Shown one piece after another: positions 33,859-41,941 of a stretch of DNA of 45,196 nucleotides. Each line of letters begins with the position of its first letter. The stretch's first letter is position 1. Origin of the DNA: Planococcus sp. CAU13 (lineage in GTDB: Bacteria; Bacillota; Bacilli; Bacillales_A; Planococcaceae); the NCBI RefSeq assembly GCF_000775575.1, contig NZ_JRGN01000154.1, forward strand, positions 1-45,196, written 5' to 3'. A program made the translations under genes and the position numbers. Below the pieces are notes generated by a model. The model did no database searches and was not told the DNA's origin. It was given only the letters and a program-made list of their open reading frames with translations.

Positions 33859-35481
33859 TTAATATGGTTTTGCTTCGTGCCCTGTGGTCGAAGCCCCCTG
33901 TGCCACTTTGTTTGAAGCCGGTTTACCCATCAGTTTCGGTTCTGCGCCTTCATTTTCTTTCATCGCTTTCAGTTTTTCTTCCATATTTTCACGTACACGG
34001 CGGCCGTAATCTTCATCCGCTTGTGTAAAGTGATGGATCATTTCTTCCTGGATACGCGGATCGCAGACTGACAGCGCGTCTCCCAGGTTGTTGATCAGCT
34101 CATCTCGTTCCCAGTCTTCGAAACTGCGGTACGTTTCGCCTGCCTGACCATAGTTATTCGTGCGGTCGATCGGCGCTGACACAACTCTGGCATTGTAATG
34201 CGGCTCGTGCGGAGGCGTTTGGTTCGTATCCGCCTCTGTGTAGCCACCGAGAACAGAAGGCTCATAGTTGATCGACGGATTCGATGGATTTTCATGCGGA
34301 TTCTTGACGTCCATCATACCGCGCTGCTGGTTGGTCGCCACACGTTTTTTCGGTGCATTGACCGGAAGTTTCAGATAGTTGGCGCCCACACGGTAACGCT
34401 GCGTATCAGAATAAGAGAACGTGCGGCCCTGCAGCATTTTATCATCCGAGAAGTCCAGGCCGTCGACAAGTACCCCTGTTCCGAATGCCGCCTGCTCGAT
34501 TTCAGCATGGTGGTCGACCGGGTTGCGGTTCAGCACCATTTTACCGACTGGCAGGAACGGGAATTTATCCTGCGGCCATAATTTCGTGTCATCAAGCGGA
34601 TCGAAGTCGAGTTCCGGATGCTCATCGTCGCTCATGATCTGAACGAATAACTCCCATTCCGGATAATCGCCGCGTTCAATTGCTTCATATAAATCCTGTG
34701 TGGCATGAGCAACGTTCTGCGCCTGAATCTCGCTCGCTTCTTTCTGCGTCAAATTGCGGATCCCCTGTTTCGGCTCCCAGTGGTATTTGACCAGAACCGC
34801 TTCCCCTTTGTCATTGACCCATTTATAGGTATTGACGCCGGAACCCTGCATGTGGCGGTAAGTGGCCGGGATGCCCCACGGCGAAAACAGGAATGTGATC
34901 ATATGCGTCGCTTCCGGTGAACGCGCCACGAAGTCAAACATACGCTCCGGATTCGGAACGTTCGAAGCCGGATCTGTTTTAAAGGCGTGGATCATATCCG
35001 GGAATTTCATCGCATCGCGGATAAAGAAAATCTTCAGGTTATTACCCACTAAATCCCAGTTGCCGTCTTCCGTATACATCTTCACCGCAAATCCGCGCGG
35101 GTCCCGCTCGGTTTCCGGTGAATGGCGTGATCCTGCAACAGTGGAGAAGCGCACCATCAAAGGCGTCTGTTTGCCGGCGCCTGAAAAAACTTTGGCGCGG
35201 GTATATTTTTCTACCGGCTCATCGCCAACTTTGCCATAAGTTTCAAAATAACCAAATGCACCTGTGCCGCGAGCATGGACGACGCGCTCAGGAATTTCTT
35301 CACGGTCAAAATGAGAGATTTTTTCTATGAAATGATAGTTTTCCAATGTGGCCGGACCCCGGTTGCCGACTGTCCGGATATTTTGATTGTCCCTGACCGG
35401 GTGGCCTTGGCGGGTCGTAAGAGATTCTTCGTTCTCCCCTGTTCCCATTTTCCGGTGCAGTTCTTCATTGTTTTCCTTCAT
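33859..35481 (-). CDS. Haem catalase, KatX-like
   Basis: A 540-residue small-subunit-type monofunctional catalase. It contains the distal His region ([16 protein letters not shown]), the Asn region ([14 protein letters not shown]) and the proximal haem Tyr in [12 protein letters not shown]. It converts hydrogen peroxide to water and oxygen. The N-terminal [14 protein letters not shown] and [12 protein letters not shown] are close to B. subtilis KatX. KatX there is a sigma-B (and spore sigma-F) gene, and here a strong sigma-B-type promoter stands 38 bases upstream. The C-terminal ~60 residues are charged and variable. GGAGG precedes the ATG. I withhold a symbol because katA, katB and katX cannot be separated with certainty by eye. 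Confidence 0.95.
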   Translation of the reverse strand: MKENNEELHRKMGTGENEESLTTRQGHPVRDNQNIRTVGNRGPATLENYHFIEKISHFDREEIPERVVHARGTGAFGYFETYGKVGDEPVEKYTRAKVFSGAGKQTPLMVRFSTVAGSRHSPETERDPRGFAVKMYTEDGNWDLVGNNLKIFFIRDAMKFPDMIHAFKTDPASNVPNPERMFDFVARSPEATHMITFLFSPWGIPATYRHMQGSGVNTYKWVNDKGEAVLVKYHWEPKQGIRNLTQKEASEIQAQNVAHATQDLYEAIERGDYPEWELFVQIMSDDEHPELDFDPLDDTKLWPQDKFPFLPVGKMVLNRNPVDHHAEIEQAAFGTGVLVDGLDFSDDKMLQGRTFSYSDTQRYRVGANYLKLPVNAPKKRVATNQQRGMMDVKNPHENPSNPSINYEPSVLGGYTEADTNQTPPHEPHYNARVVSAPIDRTNNYGQAGETYRSFEDWERDELINNLGDALSVCDPRIQEEMIHHFTQADEDYGRRVRENMEEKLKAMKENEGAEPKLMGKPASNKVAQGASTTGHEAKPY

Positions 35482-35519
35482 ACTGAATCCTCCTTCTCAT
35501 TCTTGTATCACCTTATATA

Positions 35520-35544
35520 CTTCCCATTTTCTTTACAATTAAAC
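35520..35544 (-). promoter_or_regulatory. Sigma-B-type promoter of the catalase gene
   Basis: On the minus strand GTTTAA, 13 bases, GGGAAG: a perfect -35 and a GGGWAW-like -10. It predicts a transcript start about 30 bases before the catalase start codon. Confidence 0.75.
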
Positions 35545-35647
35545 CTTTAATCCAGCTGAAAAAATTGAATATTTGATTGCAGATGGACAAAGTGCCGGCG
35601 GTATGGAAAAATTAGAAAGAATACAATCAAGGAAAGCAGGGTTAACC

Positions 35648-36835
35648 ATGAGTATCGAGTTAAAAGAAAAAGGGAGATTCGATCCTTTTAAAGTTTTTTT
35701 GAAAGTTGCGACAGCCTGGCTGCTTTCTCTCTTTCCCTCAAAAAACGGAGATAAAAAAATCGTTTTAATCGGCGGCAACCTTGGTGAAAAGTATGAGGAC
35801 AATGCGGCTGTTTTCCATAAATACCTGATTGAAAACTATCAGGACCGCGCAACGGCATATTGGCTGTACGATCCGAAAAAGTCGACTTCAGAAGGCAAAC
35901 AGGCAGCCAATGCCGTCGCCCTCGGCAGTTTCCGGAACTATCTGCTGTTCTTCAGAGCCGACTATACATTCCATGGCCATTCGCTCATGTATGATATTGC
36001 GCCGTCGGTCGATAAATTCCTGTTTCTGAACCGCAAAACGAAAATTACACACATCAGCCATGGCATTGAAGGCTTTAAAAAAATCCTCATCCAAAAAGAA
36101 GATGTGCCTTTATTGAAGCGGACAGATTACTTCAACTGCGCCTCCAATTATGAAAAGGACCTGAAACTGAAAGAATGGAAAATTCCTGAGCACAAGCTGA
36201 TTGTCACGGGCTTTCCGCGCTTCGACCGCTTCGGGCCGAATGAGCCTGCGCCGCGGGTCCAAAAAATCCTCATGATGATGACCTGGCGCGAATGGCTTTT
36301 CGATCTGAGCGAAGAAGAATTTGTTGAAAGCGCTTATTTCAAGAATACAATCGGGCTCATCAGCCATGAAGGCATCCGGAAGCTGATAGCCGATAACGAT
36401 CTGCATATGCGCGTCGCCCTACATCCCTTCATGCGGAAATTCGAAAAGCATTTTACCGGACTCGACCATCCCGAAAGCGGCATCGAATTCCTGGATTTCA
36501 ACCATTCTTCCATTGAACGGGCGATTATCGAGAATGATATGCTGTTGACGGATATCACCAGCGTATCGTGGGATTTCCTTTACCTGAATAAACCCATCAT
36601 CTTCAATATGTTCGATAAAGAGGAATATATGGCACGCCGGGGCACTTATTTGAGCCTCGACACGGACCTGTACGGCTATAAAGCGGACTCGATCGAAGAA
36701 GTCCATCACTTCCTGAAAAAAATTGTCGAAGAAAACATCACAACAAACGAATGGTATCTGAAAGCCCCTCAGTTTATCGATTATTTCGACCGGAATAATT
36801 GTGAGCGATTGGCGAAAAGAGTCATAGGGATATGA
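35648..36835 (+). CDS. CDP-glycerol glycerophosphotransferase family protein (TagB/TagF-like)
   Basis: A 395-residue member of the CDP-glycerol:glycerophosphotransferase family, enzymes that prime or extend the glycerol-phosphate chain of wall teichoic acid at the inner membrane face. Family elements are the THISHG motif near residue 138, the LHPFMRKF stretch, and TDITSVSWDFLYLNKPIIF near the end. At 395 residues it is nearer the primase-type TagB (short) than the long polymerase TagF. ATG 35648 is chosen; a longer frame from 35573 lacks a ribosome-binding site and overlaps the divergent catalase promoter. It is alone, not in a tag cluster. Confidence 0.85.
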   Translation: MSIELKEKGRFDPFKVFLKVATAWLLSLFPSKNGDKKIVLIGGNLGEKYEDNAAVFHKYLIENYQDRATAYWLYDPKKSTSEGKQAANAVALGSFRNYLLFFRADYTFHGHSLMYDIAPSVDKFLFLNRKTKITHISHGIEGFKKILIQKEDVPLLKRTDYFNCASNYEKDLKLKEWKIPEHKLIVTGFPRFDRFGPNEPAPRVQKILMMMTWREWLFDLSEEEFVESAYFKNTIGLISHEGIRKLIADNDLHMRVALHPFMRKFEKHFTGLDHPESGIEFLDFNHSSIERAIIENDMLLTDITSVSWDFLYLNKPIIFNMFDKEEYMARRGTYLSLDTDLYGYKADSIEEVHHFLKKIVEENITTNEWYLKAPQFIDYFDRNNCERLAKRVIGI

Positions 36836-36841
36836 AAAGCG

Positions 36842-36876
36842 AAGAGCGCCCGGAAATTTTCCGGGCGCTCTTTTTT
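36842..36876. terminator. Bidirectional terminator between the teichoic-acid gene and exoA
   Basis: A very stable 13-15 bp GC-rich hairpin (36842-36856 with 36858-36872) followed by six T residues on the plus strand. On the minus strand the tail is GCTTTTCAT, so it serves exoA less well. Confidence 0.9.
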
Positions 36877-37633
36877 ATTGCTGATGCAATTCGAGTTCAA
36901 TTGGACAATGGTCGGATCCCTCGATGTATCGATGAATTTTTGCATCCTTCATTTTCGGTGCCAGACGGTCTGACACGATAAAATAATCGATGCGCCAGCC
37001 GATATTTCGGGGGCGGCAGTTCGTACGATAGGACCACCACGTATAGGCGCCGCTCAAATCCGGATGGAAATAGCGGAACGAATCCGTGAATCCGCTCGCC
37101 AAAAATTCCGTCATTTTCCCGCGTTCTTCGGGAGTGAAACCGGAATTCTTCAAATTCGCCTTCGGATTTTTCAAGTCAATCTCCTGATGCGCAACATTCA
37201 GATCGCCGCATAGGATAACTGGCTTTTTGCTGTCGAGCTCCTTCACATATTCCAGCACCGCCTCTTCCCATTCGAGCCGGAAATCGAGCCGCAGCAAGCC
37301 GTGCTGTGAATTCGGCGTGTAGACGTTCACCAGATAGAAGTCGTCAAATTCCAGCGTGATTGCACGTCCTTCATTTTCGTGGTTGCCGTGATCGATGCCA
37401 TAATGGACGGAGAGCGGTTCACGTTTTGTGAAAATTGCCGTCCCGGAATACCCTTTTTTCTCCGCATAATTCCAATACAGATGGTAACCCGGCAGGTCTA
37501 TGTTGATCTGCCCTTCCTGCAGCTTGATTTCCTGCAGGCAGAAAATATCCGCATCTGCCGCCCCGAAGAAATCCATGAACCCTTTTTTCATGACAGCCCT
37601 CAGACCGTTTACATTCCAAGAAATCAATTTCAA
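36875..37633 (-). CDS. exoA: Exodeoxyribonuclease III (AP endonuclease)
   Basis: A 252-residue enzyme of the ExoIII/Ape1 family matching B. subtilis ExoA. It repairs abasic sites and 3' blocking groups. Visible active-site parts: WNVNGLRA with the metal-site Asn, LQEIK with the metal-binding Glu, DLNVAH, and the C-terminal GSDHCPI. Translation starts at TTG 37633, ten bases after GAGGGAA; this non-AUG start may keep expression low. It is a single-gene unit convergent with the teichoic-acid gene. Confidence 0.95.
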   Translation of the reverse strand: MKLISWNVNGLRAVMKKGFMDFFGAADADIFCLQEIKLQEGQINIDLPGYHLYWNYAEKKGYSGTAIFTKREPLSVHYGIDHGNHENEGRAITLEFDDFYLVNVYTPNSQHGLLRLDFRLEWEEAVLEYVKELDSKKPVILCGDLNVAHQEIDLKNPKANLKNSGFTPEERGKMTEFLASGFTDSFRYFHPDLSGAYTWWSYRTNCRPRNIGWRIDYFIVSDRLAPKMKDAKIHRYIEGSDHCPIELELHQQ

Positions 37634-37818
37634 AACGCTTCCCTCTTTTCACTGTCTTTTTCCAGTTTAACGGAATCTGTATGGCGGCTCAAACCTTTGT
37701 GTTTTATTGACAATAGGATATAAAATTATGTAAAAGTTCAGTAAATTTCAGAAAAATCCTTTTATTCCCTTCAAGTTCTTGTACAATGAAATTATTATGC
37801 GCGAAGGGGACTCAGGAA

Positions 37819-39099
37819 ATGAAAAAGTTCACAAAGACAGAGAAAAGCTGGGCGCTCTATGATTGGGGCAACTCCGCCTATTCAATTATCATCACCACCG
37901 CTGTTTTTCCGCTGTACTACAAGGCTGCAGCGACCGACGCCGGTGTCAGTTTATCCGATTCAACCGCCTACCTCGGCTATACAATCGCCATTTTCACCTT
38001 TATCCTTGCGATGCTCGGGCCGATCATGGGGACGCTCGCCGATTATGAAGGCCTGAAAAAGAAATTCTTCACCGGTTTCTTCCTGCTGGGTACAGTTTCG
38101 ACCGCGATGCTTGCTTTTGTGCCAAGCGACAATTGGCTGCTGATGCTCGTCTGCTATGTATTTGCAGCACTCGGCGCAACGGGTTCGAACTTATTTTATG
38201 ACGCCTTTATCGTCGATGTCACCACCGAAAAACGGATGAACCGGGTATCGGCATTCGGCTATGGCCTCGGCTATATCGGTTCGACCATTCCATTTATCAT
38301 TGCTATCGCTGTCATTCTTCTCGCTCAAAATGGCATCATTCCATTATCTGTAAGCGGGGCCAGCCGCGTCGCCTTTTTAATCACCGCCATCTGGTGGATC
38401 TGCTTCTCGATTCCGATGTTCCGGCATGTCCATCAGCGCTATTTCATCAAACGGGAGCCGAATCCGGTGGCGCAAAGCTTCAGGCGCCTCGGCAATACGA
38501 TCAAGGAAATTCGCCAGTACCGCGCGATTGTGATATTTCTGATCGCCTATTTCTTCTATATTGATGGCGTCGGCACGATCATTTCCATGTCGACGGCGTA
38601 CGGCACCGATATGGGGCTGACTTCGACCAGCCTGCTCATCGTGCTGTTCGCAACGCAGGTTGTTGCCGCACCTTTCGCCATTCTCTACGGCCGGCTGGCA
38701 GACCGCTTTACCGGTAAAAAGATGCTGTACGTCGGCATCTGCGTCTACATCATCGTCTGTATTTACGCGATGTTCATGGAAACGATCGTCGATTTCTGGA
38801 TACTCGCCATGCTGGTCGCTTCCAGCCAGGGCGGCATCCAGGCGCTCAGCCGTTCGTATTTCGGCAAACTCGTTCCGAAAGAAAACTCCAACGAATTTTT
38901 CGGCTTCTATAATGTGTTCGGCAAATTTGCCGCCATCATGGGACCGATTCTCGTGGCAGTCACTTCCCAGCTGACCGGCGATTCGCGTTTCGGCGTATTC
39001 AGCCTCGTCATCCTTTTCGTTATCGGACTGATTGTGCTGTCACGGGTTCCGGAACCGGTGCCCCACGAGCCGGTGGATGAAGTTGCAGCGGAAGCTTGA
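37819..39099 (+). CDS. MFS permease of the Atg22/UMF1 type (YxiO-like)
   Basis: A 426-residue major facilitator with 11-12 membrane segments. It starts with the Atg22/UMF1-family signature SWALYDWGNSAYS and resembles B. subtilis YxiO. The yeast relative Atg22 exports amino acids from the vacuole; the bacterial substrate is unknown. ATG 37819 stands nine bases after AAGGGG; 11 earlier codons are open but unsupported. Upstream, TTGACA at 37707-37712 is a perfect -35, but the matching -10 is weak. Confidence 0.88.
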   Translation: MKKFTKTEKSWALYDWGNSAYSIIITTAVFPLYYKAAATDAGVSLSDSTAYLGYTIAIFTFILAMLGPIMGTLADYEGLKKKFFTGFFLLGTVSTAMLAFVPSDNWLLMLVCYVFAALGATGSNLFYDAFIVDVTTEKRMNRVSAFGYGLGYIGSTIPFIIAIAVILLAQNGIIPLSVSGASRVAFLITAIWWICFSIPMFRHVHQRYFIKREPNPVAQSFRRLGNTIKEIRQYRAIVIFLIAYFFYIDGVGTIISMSTAYGTDMGLTSTSLLIVLFATQVVAAPFAILYGRLADRFTGKKMLYVGICVYIIVCIYAMFMETIVDFWILAMLVASSQGGIQALSRSYFGKLVPKENSNEFFGFYNVFGKFAAIMGPILVAVTSQLTGDSRFGVFSLVILFVIGLIVLSRVPEPVPHEPVDEVAAEA

Positions 39100-39116
39100 G
39101 ATTGTTTTGGTGAAAT

Positions 39117-39151
39117 GCTCCTGCCGGAGAAATTGCGGCAGGGGCTTTTTT
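39117..39151 (+). terminator. Terminator of the YxiO-like gene
   Basis: A 10-bp stem with one G-U pair (39117-39126 with 39136-39145) followed by six T residues, 18 bases after the stop. Confidence 0.88.
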
Positions 39152-39260
39152 GTGCTGCGCCAAATTTAAAATTTACGGCCTGTGGGCGTTCAAATTTTTA
39201 TTTTGAATAAAACCATTTGCATCCAGGAAGCAGCGTGCTATGTTCAATCAAAAAAGAGGG

Positions 39261-39530
39261 ATGCCGGTGATTTGGAAAGAGCGTGAGGCTTCGTGGAATA
39301 ACGAGGAATAGGAAGTGCTGCTTCGGCGTTTGCTGAAATGGCACGCGACATACGGGGATGTGCAAAGGGATCATTACGCGGTAGCCGCTGGGCTTGGCGG
39401 CGAAGAGCGTTTCGACCATTATTTCGCGGCGAGCCCGGTTGAGTTTACGCACATTATGCTGCATAATGTCACGCTGCGCTCGTTCCGCGTATTTCAAAAT
39501 GACTCCGAAGCCCCCACCCATCCCAACCAA
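39261..39530 (+). pseudogene. Possible broken small gene
   Basis: After GAGGG at 39256-39260, a frame from ATG 39261 (or GTG 39267) encodes about 16 residues, meets a TAG at 39309-39311, then continues open with protein-like composition: VLLRRLLKWHATYGDVQRDH and FDHYFAASPVEF. No family is recognised. The frame runs on into the next terminator, so the 3' end also looks damaged. The rest of the gap 39152-39569 holds nothing else I can name. Confidence 0.35.
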
Positions 39531-39565
39531 AAAACCGGCCTCCCCTCCCAGGGACGCCGGTTTTT
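39529..39565. terminator. Bidirectional terminator after the UPF0180-YtxH gene
   Basis: AAACCGGC at 39532-39539 pairs with GCCGGTTT at 39556-39563, with further inner pairing of CCC and GGG tracts. T-runs follow on both strands. It serves the minus-strand gene ending at 39570. Confidence 0.82.
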
Positions 39566-39569
39566 CGTA

Positions 39570-40391
39570 TTATTTGTTGTCTTTGCCTGCAGGATGGATA
39601 TTGACTTCGCCGCTGTCTTTTTTCTCGACAGTTGATGCGCCGAATTCGACGACTTCGATGCCGCCGCTTTCCTGCTTGGCTTCTTTTTCAGCTTTCTTTT
39701 CTTCTTTTTGGGCTTTCTTCACTGCTTTTTCGTGATCTTTTTTGGCTTTCTCTTCTTCTTTCATGCTTTTTGCAACTTCTTTTTGCTGCTTCATCAATTC
39801 TTTTTCTTCTTTTTTCTCTTCACGCTTCGCTTTTAATTCGTCGGCTTTGCCTTTGGCTTTCTCCGTCACGCCGGAAGCTTTTTCTTTGAGCGGGCCCAAT
39901 TTTTCCTTGACCTGATCCAGCTTGCCGCCGCCCGAATTTTCGCCGGAGTCCGACTTCGCCTTTTCTTCTTTCTTCTCTTTCATTTCTGCAGCTTTGTCTT
40001 TCACCGTCTGCTGCAGCTCCTTGCCGCTCTTCGGCGCCAGCATCAGTCCGGCTGCCGCACCAATCAATGCACCGGTTGCTGCTCCGGCGATGAATCCGCC
40101 ACCGCCGCCGCCTGATTTATTTTCTGACACGATTGGAGTTGGAGGCATAATTTTTCCGCTGCGCACCAAACGTTCTTCGACTTCTTCGACAATTTCAAAC
40201 AGTGTGCGCCCTTTTGCTTCGACCAGCGGAACATTCATGTGGAAATCAGCAAAATCCTCTTTATCGCGCACAACGATGCAGTCATAGCTCGTGGCATCGG
40301 TTTTATTCTCAAGCATTTTTGCTTTGTACCCCTTTGAAACCAATGCCTGCTGGACAGATGTGAACGGTTCTTCAACTGCAATTTTCACCAT
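39570..40391 (-). CDS. UPF0180 domain fused to YtxH-type stress domain
   Basis: A 273-residue protein. Residues 1-77 match the UPF0180/YkuS family (KIAVEEPFTSVQQAL and YDCIVV). Residues ~99-135 are a YtxH-like glycine-zipper segment (FIAGAATGALIGAAAGLML) following a poly-Gly linker; this type is common in Bacillus general-stress proteins and may touch the membrane. From ~130 to ~243 it is Lys/Glu-rich and probably a long helix or coiled coil. ATG 40391 is preferred: the GTG four codons earlier overlaps the AAGGAG site. The single gene has a good sigma-B-type promoter 41 bases upstream. YkuS alone is ~80 residues, so this is a true fusion. Confidence 0.85.
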   Translation of the reverse strand: MVKIAVEEPFTSVQQALVSKGYKAKMLENKTDATSYDCIVVRDKEDFADFHMNVPLVEAKGRTLFEIVEEVEERLVRSGKIMPPTPIVSENKSGGGGGGFIAGAATGALIGAAAGLMLAPKSGKELQQTVKDKAAEMKEKKEEKAKSDSGENSGGGKLDQVKEKLGPLKEKASGVTEKAKGKADELKAKREEKKEEKELMKQQKEVAKSMKEEEKAKKDHEKAVKKAQKEEKKAEKEAKQESGGIEVVEFGASTVEKKDSGEVNIHPAGKDNK

Positions 40392-40432
40392 AAACTCAAC
40401 CACTCCTTTTCCAAAAATGTCTATTACTCTAT

Positions 40433-40457
40433 TTTCCCCATCATATGAATACTAAAC
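40433..40457 (-). promoter_or_regulatory. Sigma-B-type promoter of the UPF0180-YtxH gene
   Basis: On the minus strand GTTTAG, 13 bases, GGGAAA. One mismatch in the -35, full GGGWAW match in the -10, same spacing as the catalase and SDR promoters. Confidence 0.68.
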
Positions 40458-40513
40458 ACTCTCCATTAAATATTTTTGAAAATTCCATAAATAGAACCAA
40501 AATTTTCAGCACA

Positions 40514-40546
40514 ATAAAAAACCGCTCCTTTTAAAAAGGAACGGCT
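40514..40546 (-). terminator. Terminator of msmX
   Basis: CCG-TCCTTTT pairs with AAAAGGA-CGG around a C-A mismatch (about 40522-40544) and is followed on the minus strand by six T residues, just after the stop at 40557. Confidence 0.82.
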
Positions 40547-40556
40547 GAATTTATTG

Positions 40557-41687
40557 TCACAGAGTTTTGGCAGCGGTCTGCAGCTTTTCCGCTTTCAGGC
40601 GATCTCCGGTTTCAATGTCGAAGAAATGGACATGCGACATGTCAAACGCAAGCGTGGCAGTGTGCCCCGCTTCAATCTGTGTATTAGCGTCGACGCGCGC
40701 AATAAATTCCTGGTCAGCGTAGACCGCATAAAGAATCGTTTCCGCTCCCGTCAGCTCGGACACCGTGATTTCCGCCTCGAATTCGCTGGCCGGCACACCG
40801 GAAAGGTCTTCATTGTTTACATGAATATGTTCAGGACGGATGCCCAGCGCGATCGGTTTGCCTTCATAGCCGAGATCTCTCAGCATTGCCGCCGTATCCG
40901 ACGGAATGACCAATGATTTATCGCCCACGAGGAAATTGCCGTTCGAAATGGTGCCTTCAAAGAAATTCATTGCCGGTGAGCCGATGAAGCCGCCAACAAA
41001 ACGATTTGCCGGGAAATCATAGACTTCCTTCGGCGTGCCGACCTGCTGGATGATTCCTGCTTTCATGATGACGATCCGCGTCGCCATCGTCATGGCTTCC
41101 GTCTGGTCATGCGTTACGTAAATCGTCGTCGTTTTGAGGCGCTGGTGCAGTTTGGCGATTTCCGCGCGCATCTGCACACGCAGTTTCGCATCCAGATTCG
41201 ACAGCGGCTCATCCATCAGGAAAACTTTCGCATCCCGAACAATCGCGCGCCCGAGTGCAACCCGCTGGCGCTGTCCGCCGGATAATGCTTTCGGTTTCCG
41301 GTTCAGGTAATCTTCCAGCCCAAGAATTTTCGCCGCCTCTTCCACGCGCCGTTTGATTTCAGGTTTCTTAAATTTCCTTAATTTTAGTCCAAAAGCCATG
41401 TTTTCATAAACAGTCATATGGGGATATAAAGCGTAGTTCTGAAAAACCATTGCAATATCCCGTTCTTTTGGCTCGACATCATTCATGCGTTTGCCGTCGA
41501 TGAAAAATTCGCCTTCCGAAATTTCTTCCAGTCCCGCAATCATTCGCAGCGTTGTTGATTTGCCGCAGCCGGAGGGTCCGACAAACACGATGAATTCCTC
41601 ATCTTTAATATGGAGATTGAAATCGGTAACTGCCAAAGCGCCTTTATCGTATCTTTTGCCCAAATTATTGATTTTGATCTCAGCCAT
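40557..41687 (-). CDS. msmX: Carbohydrate ABC importer ATPase (MsmX/UgpC/MalK type)
   Basis: A 376-residue ABC ATPase. Walker A is GPSGCGKST, the signature is LSGGQRQRVALGRA and Walker B is VFLMDEP. It has the C-terminal regulatory OB-fold of the MalK/UgpC group (LGIRPEHI). In Bacillus, MsmX serves several CUT1 sugar importers, so this gene may power more than the divergent system beside it. The promoter faces away from the importer genes across a shared 254-base control region. AAGGGGAG precedes the ATG. Confidence 0.92.
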   Translation of the reverse strand: MAEIKINNLGKRYDKGALAVTDFNLHIKDEEFIVFVGPSGCGKSTTLRMIAGLEEISEGEFFIDGKRMNDVEPKERDIAMVFQNYALYPHMTVYENMAFGLKLRKFKKPEIKRRVEEAAKILGLEDYLNRKPKALSGGQRQRVALGRAIVRDAKVFLMDEPLSNLDAKLRVQMRAEIAKLHQRLKTTTIYVTHDQTEAMTMATRIVIMKAGIIQQVGTPKEVYDFPANRFVGGFIGSPAMNFFEGTISNGNFLVGDKSLVIPSDTAAMLRDLGYEGKPIALGIRPEHIHVNNEDLSGVPASEFEAEITVSELTGAETILYAVYADQEFIARVDANTQIEAGHTATLAFDMSHVHFFDIETGDRLKAEKLQTAAKTL

Positions 41688-41717
41688 GTGCGACTCCCCT
41701 TAACTCGTTTTAGTTTA

Positions 41718-41745
41718 ATTATAAAGAGTTATTTATAAATTACAA
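41718..41745 (-). promoter_or_regulatory. Promoter of msmX
   Basis: On the minus strand TTGTAA, 16 bases, TATAAT, about 30 bases before the msmX start codon. Confidence 0.55.
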
Positions 41746-41752
41746 ATTCGGG

Positions 41753-41782
41753 TTGGAAAAGGTCGGAGAAGTGTTGTATACT
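41753..41782 (+). promoter_or_regulatory. Promoter of the sugar importer operon
   Basis: TTGGAA, 18 bases, TATACT, giving a leader of about 150 bases. It is back to back with the msmX promoter, so one regulator could act on both. Confidence 0.5.
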
Positions 41783-41853
41783 CCTTTTAAACAAGATGCA
41801 TAAAACCTGAATATTTAGTTTATTTTAACACGAAAGGAGCTAAATTGTAACTT

Positions 41854-41868
41854 CCATTTTGAAAATGG
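41854..41868. promoter_or_regulatory. Perfect 7-1-7 palindrome in the importer leader
   Basis: CCATTTT-G-AAAATGG lies about 75 bases upstream of the binding-protein gene and downstream of its predicted start point. It could be an operator acting as a roadblock. No regulator gene is adjacent. Confidence 0.4.
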
Positions 41869-41941
41869 GCCAATCACTTCGGGAGTCGAAGATTTTTCAG
41901 ATAATAATAACAATTATTCTATAAGAAGGAGTGGTAATCCA

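Noticed and set aside
39198-39530. 110-codon minus-strand frame
   Set aside because: No ribosome-binding site, Pro/His-rich shadow composition; the plus-strand frame in the same place looks more protein-like.
41835-41850. Start-stop mini-ORF (AAGGAG, then TTG-TAA) in the importer leader
   Set aside because: Ribosome-binding site spacing is short (5 bases) and a TTG-TAA unit is likely to occur by chance in AT-rich DNA.
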